In this document: one piece after another, positions 47,902-56,380 of the stretch
Numbering within the stretch: the stretch's first letter is position 1
How the letters are laid out: each line of letters starts with the position of its first letter
Origin: Brenneria roseae subsp. roseae
GTDB lineage: Bacteria; Pseudomonadota; Gammaproteobacteria; Enterobacterales; Enterobacteriaceae
Length of the DNA: 64,000 nucleotides
Assembly (NCBI RefSeq): GCF_003115845.1
Contig: NZ_KZ819028.1
Location: forward strand, 1 to 64,000
Reading direction: 5' to 3'
Translations under genes and position numbers: made by a program
Notes under the pieces: generated by a model
What the model saw: the letters and a program-made list of their open reading frames with translations, nothing else
Database searches by the model: none
What the model was told of the DNA's origin: nothing

Positions 47902-47940
47902 CAGTCCATTGGTAGCTGTTGAGCCAAGGGCGGTAGCGTT
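47902..47940 (+). promoter_or_regulatory. JUMPstart with ops element (RfaH recruitment site)
   Basis: The 39 bp reproduce the JUMPstart consensus nearly base for base, including GGTAGCTGTTGAGCCAAGGG and the ops core GGCGGTAGCGTT (47929-47940). Elements of this kind pause RNA polymerase and load RfaH, itself encoded at 10139-10627. It lies in the leader 28 bp before the waaQ GTG, so it should control waaQ-waaG-waaP and the AT-rich genes behind them. Upstream lie a GCACAC/GTGTGC hairpin (47842-47861) and a TATTAT sequence near 47876 that may be the -10. Confidence 0.92.
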
Positions 47941-47968
47941 CTGTCATTTAAAGAAAGAAGGAAAGCGA

Positions 47969-49051
47969 GTGAGTCAAAAAGCCCTTCCCTATCATCGGAT
48001 TTTGGTCGTGAAACTGCGCTTTCACGGCGATATGCTTCTTACCACGCCGCTCATCAGCACATTAAAATCCCATTATCCCGATGCGAAGATCGATGTCCTG
48101 CTGTATGAAGACACTCGCCCCATTCTGTCGAAAAATCCGGATATTCATTGTCTCTACGGCCTGCAAAGAAAAACGGCCACCGGATTGGAAAAAATCAAAG
48201 ATTTCCTTTCGATACGGAAAATCCTTAAGCAGAATCATTACGATCTGATCATCAACCTGGCCGACCAGTGGCCCGTGGCGCTGTTAATCAAATCACTGGG
48301 CAGTAAAAGTATTGCTATAGACCGTGGCGATCACCATAAAGGAAGGTGGTGGCGTTCGTTGTTCAGTGAATGTGTACGCCCACAGGGCGTACACATTATC
48401 GAACAAAACCGTTCGATGCTCTCGCCGCTAGGCCTGCCTGCAACGCAACAAAAAGACCGCATGTCGCTTTATTACGGCCAGGAAGATGCAGAACACATTT
48501 TCGCTTCACATCCCCATCTTCTGGAACAGCCATATGTCGTGATTCAGCCTACGGCCAGACAACTTTTCAAATGCTGGGATAACGACAAGTTTTCCCATGT
48601 TGTTGATCATCTGAAGCAAAAGGGATTAGAAGTCGTACTGACCTGTGGCCCCTCACAGGACGATCTCAACATTGTTCACGACATTCATGCCCAGTGCGAA
48701 TACAAACCGGATATCACTTTCGCAGGCAAAACCCGCTTTTTAGAACTGGCCGCGTTAATCGACAAAGCGGTGCTTTATATTGGTGTCGATTCAGCCCCGA
48801 TGCACATGGCCGCCGCGCTGAACACGCCTGCCGTATGCCTGTTTGGCCCTACAGACCATAAGAAATGGCGGCCTTGGTCTGATAACAGTATCGTGATCTG
48901 GGCGGGGGACTATCAGGCAATGCCGGAGAGACGGCATCTCGATAGAAACCAGAAATATCTCTCCTGTATTCCCGCTCAGGATGTGATTCAGGCAGCGGAG
49001 ACCCTGCTTGTTGACCACGACAGCCGCCCGCCGCTCTCTGACGGGAAATAA
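47969..49051 (+). CDS. waaQ: LPS heptosyltransferase III WaaQ
   Basis: GT9 enzyme that adds the branch heptose to heptose II. It has 360 residues from the GTG at 47969, chosen because GAAGGAAAG precedes it and the longer TTG frame at 47909 would translate the JUMPstart. Features: ILVVKLRFHGDMLLTTPLISTLK (catalytic Asp about 20), LADQWPVALLIKSLGSKSIAIDRGDHHKGRWW, and YIGVDSAPMHMAAALNTPAVCLFGPTDHKKWRPW. First gene of the RfaH-controlled core operon; 10 bp to waaG. Confidence 0.95.
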   Translation: MSQKALPYHRILVVKLRFHGDMLLTTPLISTLKSHYPDAKIDVLLYEDTRPILSKNPDIHCLYGLQRKTATGLEKIKDFLSIRKILKQNHYDLIINLADQWPVALLIKSLGSKSIAIDRGDHHKGRWWRSLFSECVRPQGVHIIEQNRSMLSPLGLPATQQKDRMSLYYGQEDAEHIFASHPHLLEQPYVVIQPTARQLFKCWDNDKFSHVVDHLKQKGLEVVLTCGPSQDDLNIVHDIHAQCEYKPDITFAGKTRFLELAALIDKAVLYIGVDSAPMHMAAALNTPAVCLFGPTDHKKWRPWSDNSIVIWAGDYQAMPERRHLDRNQKYLSCIPAQDVIQAAETLLVDHDSRPPLSDGK

Positions 49052-49061
49052 GGAACCGCCG

Positions 49062-50183
49062 ATGAACATTGCCCTTTGCCTGTATAAATACTTTCCCTTT
49101 GGCGGACTACAGCGCGACTTTTTCAGTATTGCCCAAGCCTGTGTAAAGCTGGGGCATCATGTCCGCGTTTATGTGTTGTCATGGCAAGGCGAAAAGCCGG
49201 ATAACCTTGAGATTATTCTCGTACCTGTATCCGGCATAAGTAATCATCTCCGTAACCAACGTTATGCCGCATGGGTTCAACGCCACCTTCAACAACATCC
49301 TGTCGATCGCGTCGTCGGCTTTAATAAAATGCCGGGACTGGATTTCTACTATGCGGCCGATGTTTGCTACGCAGAGAAAGTCGAGCAGGAAAAAGGATTT
49401 TTTTACCGCCTGACGCCTCGCTACAAGCACTATGCCGCCTTTGAGAACGCGGTATTCGAGCGCCGCAGTCATACCAGAATGCTGATGCTGACGCAGCGCC
49501 AGATTGCGGATTTCAAGAAACATTACGGCACACAAGACGAACGCTTTTTCATCCTGCCCCCGGGCATCGACCTCAACAGAAAATACGATCGTCAGGCACC
49601 CGGGGTCCGACAGACATTCCGTCATGCGCAAGGCATTGACGAAAACGCCATCGTCCTGCTTCAGGTTGGCTCTGATTTTAAACGCAAAGGCGTTGAGCGC
49701 AGCATTCGGGCCATCGCCAGCCTGCCAGATGCGCTGCGCCAGAAGCTGGTTTTTCTGGTTGTCGGGCAGGATAAACCCGAACGTTACCAGTCACTGGCCA
49801 GCCAGTCGGGCGTAGTGGAAAATATACGCTTTTTCTCGGGACGAGATGACATTCCGGACTTCATGGCCGCCGCCGATCTACTGATACATCCGGCCTATCA
49901 GGAAGCCGCTGGTATTGTGCTGCTTGAAGCGATGACCGCCGGATTACCGGTCATGGTCACCGATGTGTGTGGTTATGCCTTCTATATCGACAAGGCGCAG
50001 GCAGGGTGCGTAATCCCCTCTCCGTACCATCAGGCGTTGTTGAATACGGCCTTGCTAGACGCCCTGAGTCAACCGGACACGTTACCGCGCTGGTCGGAAA
50101 ACGCCCGACATTTCGCCGATACCGAAGATTTATACAGCCTGCCAGAGAAAGCAGCGATGCTGATTTCCAGCGATGATGAGTGA
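49062..50183 (+). CDS. waaG: LPS glucosyltransferase I WaaG
   Basis: GT4 enzyme transferring the first glucose of the outer core to heptose II. It has 373 residues from MNIALCLYKYFPFGGLQRDF at 49062 (E. coli 374); an earlier frame overlaps waaQ. The acceptor-side block VVGFNKMPGLDFYYAADVCYAEKVEQEKG and the nucleotide-sugar E-X7-E motif in YQEAAGIVLLEAMTAGLPV (about 288-306) are strongly conserved. The strong match to WaaG rather than to the WabG type known from Klebsiella and Serratia suggests an E. coli-like Glc-Hep linkage. Confidence 0.94.
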   Translation: MNIALCLYKYFPFGGLQRDFFSIAQACVKLGHHVRVYVLSWQGEKPDNLEIILVPVSGISNHLRNQRYAAWVQRHLQQHPVDRVVGFNKMPGLDFYYAADVCYAEKVEQEKGFFYRLTPRYKHYAAFENAVFERRSHTRMLMLTQRQIADFKKHYGTQDERFFILPPGIDLNRKYDRQAPGVRQTFRHAQGIDENAIVLLQVGSDFKRKGVERSIRAIASLPDALRQKLVFLVVGQDKPERYQSLASQSGVVENIRFFSGRDDIPDFMAAADLLIHPAYQEAAGIVLLEAMTAGLPVMVTDVCGYAFYIDKAQAGCVIPSPYHQALLNTALLDALSQPDTLPRWSENARHFADTEDLYSLPEKAAMLISSDDE

Positions 50184-50192
50184 AGAAACAGC

Positions 50193-50993
50193 ATGATTGA
50201 ACTAAAAGAGCCTTTTGCGTCGCTATGGAAAGATCGCGATCCATTTGAAGAAGTCAAAAAACTGGATGGTGACGTTTTCCGGGCGCTGGAAAGCCGTAAA
50301 ACGCTGCGTTTCACGCTGGCCGGACGTTCCTGGTTCATCAAAATACATCGTGGCACCGCATTGAAAGAAGCGCTGAAAAACTTGCTTTCACTGCGCCTTC
50401 CCGTACTAGGCGCCGATCGTGAATGGTATGCCATTCACCGCCTGCAATCCCTCGGCGTAGACACCATGACCGGAGCCGGGTTTGGGCAACGTGGGCTGAA
50501 CCCATTGCAGCGCGAGTCGTTCATTATTACCGAAGATCTGAGCCCGACGATTAGTCTGGAAGATTATTGCGCCACCTGGCTGGAAAAACCGCCATCGGTG
50601 AAAGAGAAACGGCGCCTTATTCAACGGGTCGCGGAAATGGTCAGAAAGATGCACGCCGGCGGGGTGAACCACCGGGACTGTTATATTTGCCACTTCCTGC
50701 TTCATCTTCCTTACCAGCCCACGGATACCCAGTTGAAAATTTCGGTGATTGATTTACATCGGGCACAAATCCGCAGCAAAGTTCCACTGCGCTGGCGTAA
50801 TAAAGATCTGATCGGTCTCTATTTTTCATCGCTGAATATCGGTTTAACGAGAAGCGATCTGCTTTGGTTCTTAACGATCTACTTTGATCATCAATCACTA
50901 CGTACCACCTTGCAACAAGAACAACCGCTGTTCCATAAGGCTCGCATTAAAGCAGAGAAAATACGCGAGAGAACGACACGCAAGGCATTGTAA
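50193..50993 (+). CDS. waaP: LPS core heptose I kinase WaaP
   Basis: Protein-kinase-fold sugar kinase phosphorylating heptose I; needed in E. coli and Salmonella for outer-membrane stability. It has 266 residues (E. coli 265). N-terminal VELK-like [40 protein letters not shown], and the catalytic loop [15 protein letters not shown] with Asp162 are present; [29 protein letters not shown] completes the metal-binding part. No waaY is found nearby. It is the last gene of normal base composition before the AT-rich island. Confidence 0.96.
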   Translation: MIELKEPFASLWKDRDPFEEVKKLDGDVFRALESRKTLRFTLAGRSWFIKIHRGTALKEALKNLLSLRLPVLGADREWYAIHRLQSLGVDTMTGAGFGQRGLNPLQRESFIITEDLSPTISLEDYCATWLEKPPSVKEKRRLIQRVAEMVRKMHAGGVNHRDCYICHFLLHLPYQPTDTQLKISVIDLHRAQIRSKVPLRWRNKDLIGLYFSSLNIGLTRSDLLWFLTIYFDHQSLRTTLQQEQPLFHKARIKAEKIRERTTRKAL

Positions 50994-51055
50994 CCGTCCT
51001 AACACTTTATAAATTTAAAGAATTTTATTTAACATTAAAGATATCGGTAATATCA

Positions 51056-52072
51056 ATGTATTTTAATAAAGAGATGGTGATCGAAAAAGTATTCAAATTT
51101 TCTTTCTCTAAAGAGAGGGAAGATCTGAATATCGCATTTGGCACAGATAAAAACTTTCTTTATGGTTGTGCTATCTCAATTGCATCAATATTATTGTACA
51201 ACAAAGATAAAAAGCTATCTTTTCATATTTTCACAGATCTTATCGATGAAGAAAACAAAGAAAAATTCCGCGAATTAGCAAAGTTATATAATGCCGATAT
51301 CAGTATCTATATCGTTAATTGTGAATGGTTGAAAAACTTACCAAGTAATAAAAATTGGAGCTATGCAATATACTTCAGATTTATTGCTTCAGATTACTTA
51401 TTAGATAAACTTGATAAGTTTCTTTATCTTGATTCCGATATCATATGCAAAGGTGATATTCAGGAAATAATCGCTCTTGATATTAATAATGTTGTTGCAG
51501 CCGTCATCACTGATCGCGATGTTTCTTGGTGGGAGAAAAGGGCTGAAACCTTAGGGGTATCTAGTATCAAAAAGGGTTATTTTAACTCAGGGGTACTTCT
51601 CATCAATCTGAAGAATTGGGATGATGAATCTGTTACTGAAAAAACAATGGAAATGTTAAAAGATGATAATATCAAAAACAGAATCACCTACCCTGATCAA
51701 GATATATTAAATATGCTTTTGTCAGATCGCGTTATATTTCTTGATAAAAAATATAATACGCAGTTTAGCCTCAACTACGAGTTGAAGTGCAAAACCGGTG
51801 AAACCTATCCCCATCCTATAAACGACAATACTATCTTCATTCATTACATAGGGCCGACCAAGCCGTGGCATGAATGGGCCGAGTATCCTAGTTCAAGCTA
51901 TTTTTATATCGCCAGAAATAACTCGCCATGGAAAGATGTTCCTTTGGAAGAGGCAACATCAGCAAATCAACTTAGATATTGTGCAAAACATCAGTTTCAT
52001 AAAAACAAAATAATCAACGGCATTATAAATTATATTAAATATTTTTTAAAGAAAACAAAAAACAATATATAA
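51056..52072 (+). CDS. GT8 LPS core glycosyltransferase (WaaI/WaaO-like)
   Basis: 338 residues resembling the WaaI/WaaO/WaaJ family, which adds alpha-linked galactose or glucose to the outer core from UDP-sugars. Features in order: FNKEMVIEKVFKF start region, NIAFGTDKNFLYGCAISIAS (about 25-44), the metal-binding LYLDSDIICKGDI (DSD 126-128), GYFNSGVLLINLKNW and FIHYIGPTKPWHEWAEYP. The C-terminal KTKNNI end is basic. Donor and linkage cannot be told. Base composition is much more AT-rich than waaP upstream, suggesting a separate origin. It starts 62 bp after waaP, presumably in the same RfaH-dependent transcript. Confidence 0.85.
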   Translation: MYFNKEMVIEKVFKFSFSKEREDLNIAFGTDKNFLYGCAISIASILLYNKDKKLSFHIFTDLIDEENKEKFRELAKLYNADISIYIVNCEWLKNLPSNKNWSYAIYFRFIASDYLLDKLDKFLYLDSDIICKGDIQEIIALDINNVVAAVITDRDVSWWEKRAETLGVSSIKKGYFNSGVLLINLKNWDDESVTEKTMEMLKDDNIKNRITYPDQDILNMLLSDRVIFLDKKYNTQFSLNYELKCKTGETYPHPINDNTIFIHYIGPTKPWHEWAEYPSSSYFYIARNNSPWKDVPLEEATSANQLRYCAKHQFHKNKIINGIINYIKYFLKKTKNNI

Positions 52073-52094
52073 TATACTACGTACAGGTATTATA

Positions 52095-53015
52095 ATGAAA
52101 TTAACTGAAAAATTACTAATCGAATTTTACAAGTTACTATATAAATCAACCCATACTAAAAAATACCATCACAATAGAAAACGATGGCCATATATAAAAA
52201 TAAAAAGGAACAGCAGTCATGAAATAACTCATTTGCTCTATAAAAAACAAATCGTTCCTTTAATCAATCCTGAAAATATTAAAAATAAATATACCGGTTC
52301 GATTTTATTAACTGCAACAGGGCCATCAGTTAATCATATAAAATTTAATACTCCCCCACCCATTCCGGCAATGGGTGTAAATGGCTCATATTTTCTTAAA
52401 TCATATGTGGATTTTTCATTCTATGTTGTTACAGATATTCATTTCCCCGAGCATCAACCGGACATAATAAAAAAAGTAGTCTTTGACTCTAATATTATTT
52501 TTTTCACTACTATAGATATTATTATGAAAATCTTAGAGAGATTCTCTATTAAAGAAATAAAATGTTCTTTTATTATAATAGAGGATTTAGGTGATAGAGT
52601 ATATGAAAAAATAAAAAAACCATCTGAAATAATCTCGCTATACAAAAAAGAAAATCATTTTCATTATGACAAAAAAAACGAAATTGGATTTGTTTCAGAC
52701 ATAAAGGATGGAATATTTCCAGGGAAAACAGTAATATACTGGGCCTTACAAATAATCTCTCATTTGGGTTTCGATACTATTTATATAATTGGCATGGATA
52801 TGAATAATTTCAACAAACCAAGATTTTATGAAACAGAAAAAGACAAGATTCATACTCAATTAGATCAAGACATGGTATCAATTATCTCTTCCCTTGAACA
52901 TGCTAGCCACGTATTAAAAAATAAATTAAATATTAATGTAATTAATTTATCAAAAAATAGCTCCGTATCAGAGGATATTTTTTATAAATCAGAATACAAA
53001 AACCATTTCGATTAA
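52095..53015 (+). CDS. LPS-core-locus protein, possible WaaZ/GT42-like transferase
   Basis: 306 residues, AT-rich, 22 bp behind the GT8 gene. LLTATGPSVNHIKF (71-84) followed by AMGVNGSYF (92-100), VVTDIHFP and later IIGMDMNN resembles the nucleotide-sugar fold of sialyltransferase-like (GT42), DUF115-like proteins and WaaZ, the third-Kdo transferase of the E. coli core. The match rests on motif order, not an overall alignment. The first 60 residues are strongly basic, as in proteins that work at the membrane surface. No signal peptide. A core-modifying transferase is the best guess; the sugar is unknown. Confidence 0.6.
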   Translation: MKLTEKLLIEFYKLLYKSTHTKKYHHNRKRWPYIKIKRNSSHEITHLLYKKQIVPLINPENIKNKYTGSILLTATGPSVNHIKFNTPPPIPAMGVNGSYFLKSYVDFSFYVVTDIHFPEHQPDIIKKVVFDSNIIFFTTIDIIMKILERFSIKEIKCSFIIIEDLGDRVYEKIKKPSEIISLYKKENHFHYDKKNEIGFVSDIKDGIFPGKTVIYWALQIISHLGFDTIYIIGMDMNNFNKPRFYETEKDKIHTQLDQDMVSIISSLEHASHVLKNKLNINVINLSKNSSVSEDIFYKSEYKNHFD

Positions 53016-53043
53016 AACATATTTATCCACTAAGGTAAAAGTA

Positions 53044-53988
53044 ATGATTTATTTTGTTGATTGGTGTGATGACTACGAACGTAGGATGATATCTTATCTA
53101 AAGAAAATGGAACATATTGGAGAAATTAGTTGCATATCAAAACGATTCAACTCAATTAATAAAAGACTTATACGATATAATATAAAAAATGATTGGTTTG
53201 TTAAATGCTACATTCGATTCGTTTACAATAAAATAACCCCCGAGGACATATTTATTTGTAAAGAGTCACTCTTTTTTAAATATATAGAAATAATAAAAAA
53301 CATCAACTGTAAGAAAATACTTTTACTTAGAAGTAGCTTAACAGAAAGCAGAGATGTGGAACTTGATGTTGTTAAAAAAGTTTTCGATAGTGCCTATAGT
53401 TTTGATAAAAAGGATTGTCAGCAAACAGAATTAAACTATCTTAACCAGTTCTTTCCCTTTGGTTTTAAAGAAATAGATAAAATAACAGAGAACGTAAAAT
53501 GCACTCCTAAGAGTTGTTTCTTTCTTGGGAAAGACAAAGAACGAATTGACATCATAGAAAACCTTGCTACCATTTTAAAAAAACACTCATGTGTCATAAG
53601 CTTTTATGTTGTTAGAGATAGAACATCATTGAAAAATTCGGAATATTATATCGACAAGAACTTAAGCTATGAAGAAAATATAGAGAATGCATTACACTCA
53701 GAAATATTAATAGAAATAAACAGAGAGGGCCAGTCAGGACTAACGTTGCGCGCTTTAGAAGCTATTTTTTTTAATAAAAAGCTGATTACCAACAACCAAG
53801 ATATAGTACAGTATGATTTCTACTCACCAGAACAGATTTTTATTCTTGGTAAAGATTCTTTTGATGACATAGGAAAATTTTTAGATACGGAATTCACTCC
53901 GGTTAGGAAAGACATATTGTACCAATATAGCCCCGATGCGATGCTAGAAACAATTATTAGAAATCTTTCTCTTCTGAAAAATCCATAA
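53044..53988 (+). CDS. Unrecognised protein of the LPS core island, glycosyltransferase-like
   Basis: 314 residues, AT-rich, 28 bp behind the previous gene with AAGG as ribosome site. I do not recognise the family with confidence. A tail segment GQSGLTLRALEAIFFNKKLI followed by NNQDIVQYDFYSPEQIFIL (about 225-263) resembles the acceptor-switch region of GT-B glycosyltransferases, with a Glu where the E-X7-E motif would be. SYSFDKKDCQQTELNYLNQFFPFG near the middle looks like the inter-domain part of the same fold. No membrane helix or signal. Position and strand imply a role in core assembly under RfaH. Confidence 0.55.
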   Translation: MIYFVDWCDDYERRMISYLKKMEHIGEISCISKRFNSINKRLIRYNIKNDWFVKCYIRFVYNKITPEDIFICKESLFFKYIEIIKNINCKKILLLRSSLTESRDVELDVVKKVFDSAYSFDKKDCQQTELNYLNQFFPFGFKEIDKITENVKCTPKSCFFLGKDKERIDIIENLATILKKHSCVISFYVVRDRTSLKNSEYYIDKNLSYEENIENALHSEILIEINREGQSGLTLRALEAIFFNKKLITNNQDIVQYDFYSPEQIFILGKDSFDDIGKFLDTEFTPVRKDILYQYSPDAMLETIIRNLSLLKNP

Positions 53989-54575
53989 CATTATTTCTTT
54001 TAACACTACAAAATCATTACAATTCACCCAGAACATAAAAATTCATGATACAGCCACTATGTAGCCTCTTGCTCTGCCTCATCCATTTGCCGATAGGCTT
54101 TCATCGCCACAAAATCCCAGCCTACTATCTACTATAGTAGAAACTGGCTCCCGGTAGATGACCTTTCATCAAAAAACACTAATGGCGATATGCGCTCTAC
54201 ACGACCAAATAAACTGATGTTACCGTTCTCTCACCCACAGACGAGAAAATCTTGGATTACCCCCTTATGCCACTATCCTGCAGTTACAAAGTCAGTAATG
54301 AAATAATCACAATCAGCATGATTCCGACCATCACCAATATCACGGTACTTAGCATATTCCGTAAGCTGAGGCCGAAGGTCAGCGTCCCCTCAATTACATC
54401 GGTTATGCCCGTGTACAGCGCTCAGCTCCCAGTCTAATCCAAATCAGACGATGTATTACCATGGTGCAAGGTAATAACATGGCTGCCAGTACAGAACGCC
54501 TATGCATTACAAATAGCCTTCTCCTGCTTAACCCGATAAAATCGCCACCAGCGATAACCAACGACAGTAAAACGC
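53989..54575. other. 587 bp spacer with decayed coding-like sequence before waaA
   Basis: No intact gene. Read on the minus strand, one frame (about 54064-54230) gives NISLFGRVERISPLVFFDE, then two adjacent stops, then GWDFVAMKAYRQMDEAEQEA and a stop, which looks like an eroded reading frame. A second stretch (54284-54421) encodes a hydrophobic peptide, listed separately. CTACTATAGTAG (54130-54141) is a perfect palindrome. The waaA promoter is presumably in the last 100 bp. This looks like a recombination scar at the end of the core island. Confidence 0.5.
54284..54421 (-). pseudogene. Open hydrophobic fragment, probable membrane-gene remnant
   Basis: 45 codons open on the minus strand between a TGA and a TAA. 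The last 23 residues (MLSTVILVMVGIMLIVIISL and onward) form one clear membrane helix, preceded by DVIEGTLTFGLSLRN. There is no good start codon or ribosome site, so a fragment of a lost membrane protein is likelier than a small gene. The family is not recognised. Confidence 0.35.
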
Positions 54576-55853
54576 ATGCTACAAATTCTCTACACCGTAC
54601 TTCTGTACCTTATCCAGCCGCTGATATGGATTAGACTGTGGCTGCGCGGTCGCAAGGCGCCCGCATACCGCAGGCGTTGGAGCGAGCGCTACGGTTTCTG
54701 CGCAGAGAAAGTCAAACCAGATGGCATTATGCTGCATTCCGTTTCCGTGGGCGAAACGCTGGCGGCGATCCCATTGGTCAGGGCGCTACGTCATCGTTAC
54801 CCTAATCTGCCGATCACGGTAACCACCATGACGCCGACCGGTTCAGAGCGTGTGCGTTCCGCTTTCGGTGATTCGGTTTACCATGTCTATCTGCCTTACG
54901 ATTTGCCCTGCGCATTAAAGCGTTTCTTTAATCAGGTACGCCCCAAGGTCGTGATTATCATGGAAACGGAGCTGTGGCCCAATCTGATCGCAGAGCTGCA
55001 TAAACGCAAAATTCCACTGGTGATTGCTAACGCTCGCTTATCCGCTCGTTCAGCGGCCGGCTATAAAAAAATAGGTCGTTTGGCGCGACACATGTTGCGA
55101 CGCATCACACTGGTGGCGGCACAGAATCAGGAAGATGGCGAGCGTTTTATCGATCTCGGTTTGAAACGCTCAAGCCTGACCGTCACGGGTAGCCTCAAAT
55201 TTGATATTTCCGTCACGCCTGAGTTGGCGGCCCGGGCAGTGACGCTGCGCCGTCAGTGGGCGCCACACCGTTCGGTATGGATTGCCACCAGCACGCACGA
55301 AGGCGAAGAGTCCATCATTTTAGCGGCGCATCGTCAGCTGTTGGCGACATACCCAGATTTACTACTCATTTTGGTGCCTCGCCACCCGGAGCGATTCGCG
55401 GCAACCCAGGCTTTAACGCAAAGTTTAGGTTTCACTTACACCTTACGCAGCAGCGGCGAGCAACCATCAGCCGATACTCAAGTGGTTATCGGTGATACGA
55501 TGGGCGAGCTGATGTTGCTGTATGGTATTGCCGATCTGGCATTTGTGGGCGGTAGCCTGATTGAACGAGGCGGACATAATCCACTCGAAGCGGCAGCGCA
55601 TGCTATTCCTGTCCTTATGGGGCCATATACTTTCAACTTTAAAGACATCTGTAACAAACTTGAACAGGCAGATGGCCTGATCACCGTGACAGATGCCGCG
55701 TCCATAGCGAAAGAAGTGGGTAATCTGCTCGCTGATGAAGACTATCGCCGCTACTATGGTCGACATGCGGTCGAAGTATTGCATCAGAATCAGGGGGCAC
55801 TACAAAAACTGCTGACATTGCTGGAACCCTATCTGCCACCGCGTACCCACTGA
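54576..55853 (+). CDS. waaA: Kdo transferase WaaA (KdtA)
   Basis: Bifunctional GT30 enzyme adding two Kdo residues from CMP-Kdo to lipid IVA; membrane-anchored, facing the cytoplasm. It has 425 residues, the E. coli length. N-terminal anchor LLYLIQPLIWIRLWLRGRKA, catalytic Glu in MLHSVSVGETLAAIPLVRAL (about 60), ATSTHEGEE and FVGGSLIERGGHNPLEAAAHAIPVLMGP near the C-terminus. Base composition returns to the chromosomal norm. coaD follows after 34 bp. Confidence 0.97.
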   Translation: MLQILYTVLLYLIQPLIWIRLWLRGRKAPAYRRRWSERYGFCAEKVKPDGIMLHSVSVGETLAAIPLVRALRHRYPNLPITVTTMTPTGSERVRSAFGDSVYHVYLPYDLPCALKRFFNQVRPKVVIIMETELWPNLIAELHKRKIPLVIANARLSARSAAGYKKIGRLARHMLRRITLVAAQNQEDGERFIDLGLKRSSLTVTGSLKFDISVTPELAARAVTLRRQWAPHRSVWIATSTHEGEESIILAAHRQLLATYPDLLLILVPRHPERFAATQALTQSLGFTYTLRSSGEQPSADTQVVIGDTMGELMLLYGIADLAFVGGSLIERGGHNPLEAAAHAIPVLMGPYTFNFKDICNKLEQADGLITVTDAASIAKEVGNLLADEDYRRYYGRHAVEVLHQNQGALQKLLTLLEPYLPPRTH

Positions 55854-55860
55854 TCGATAA

Positions 55861-56373
<513 letters not shown>

Positions 56374-56380
56374 AAGCACA

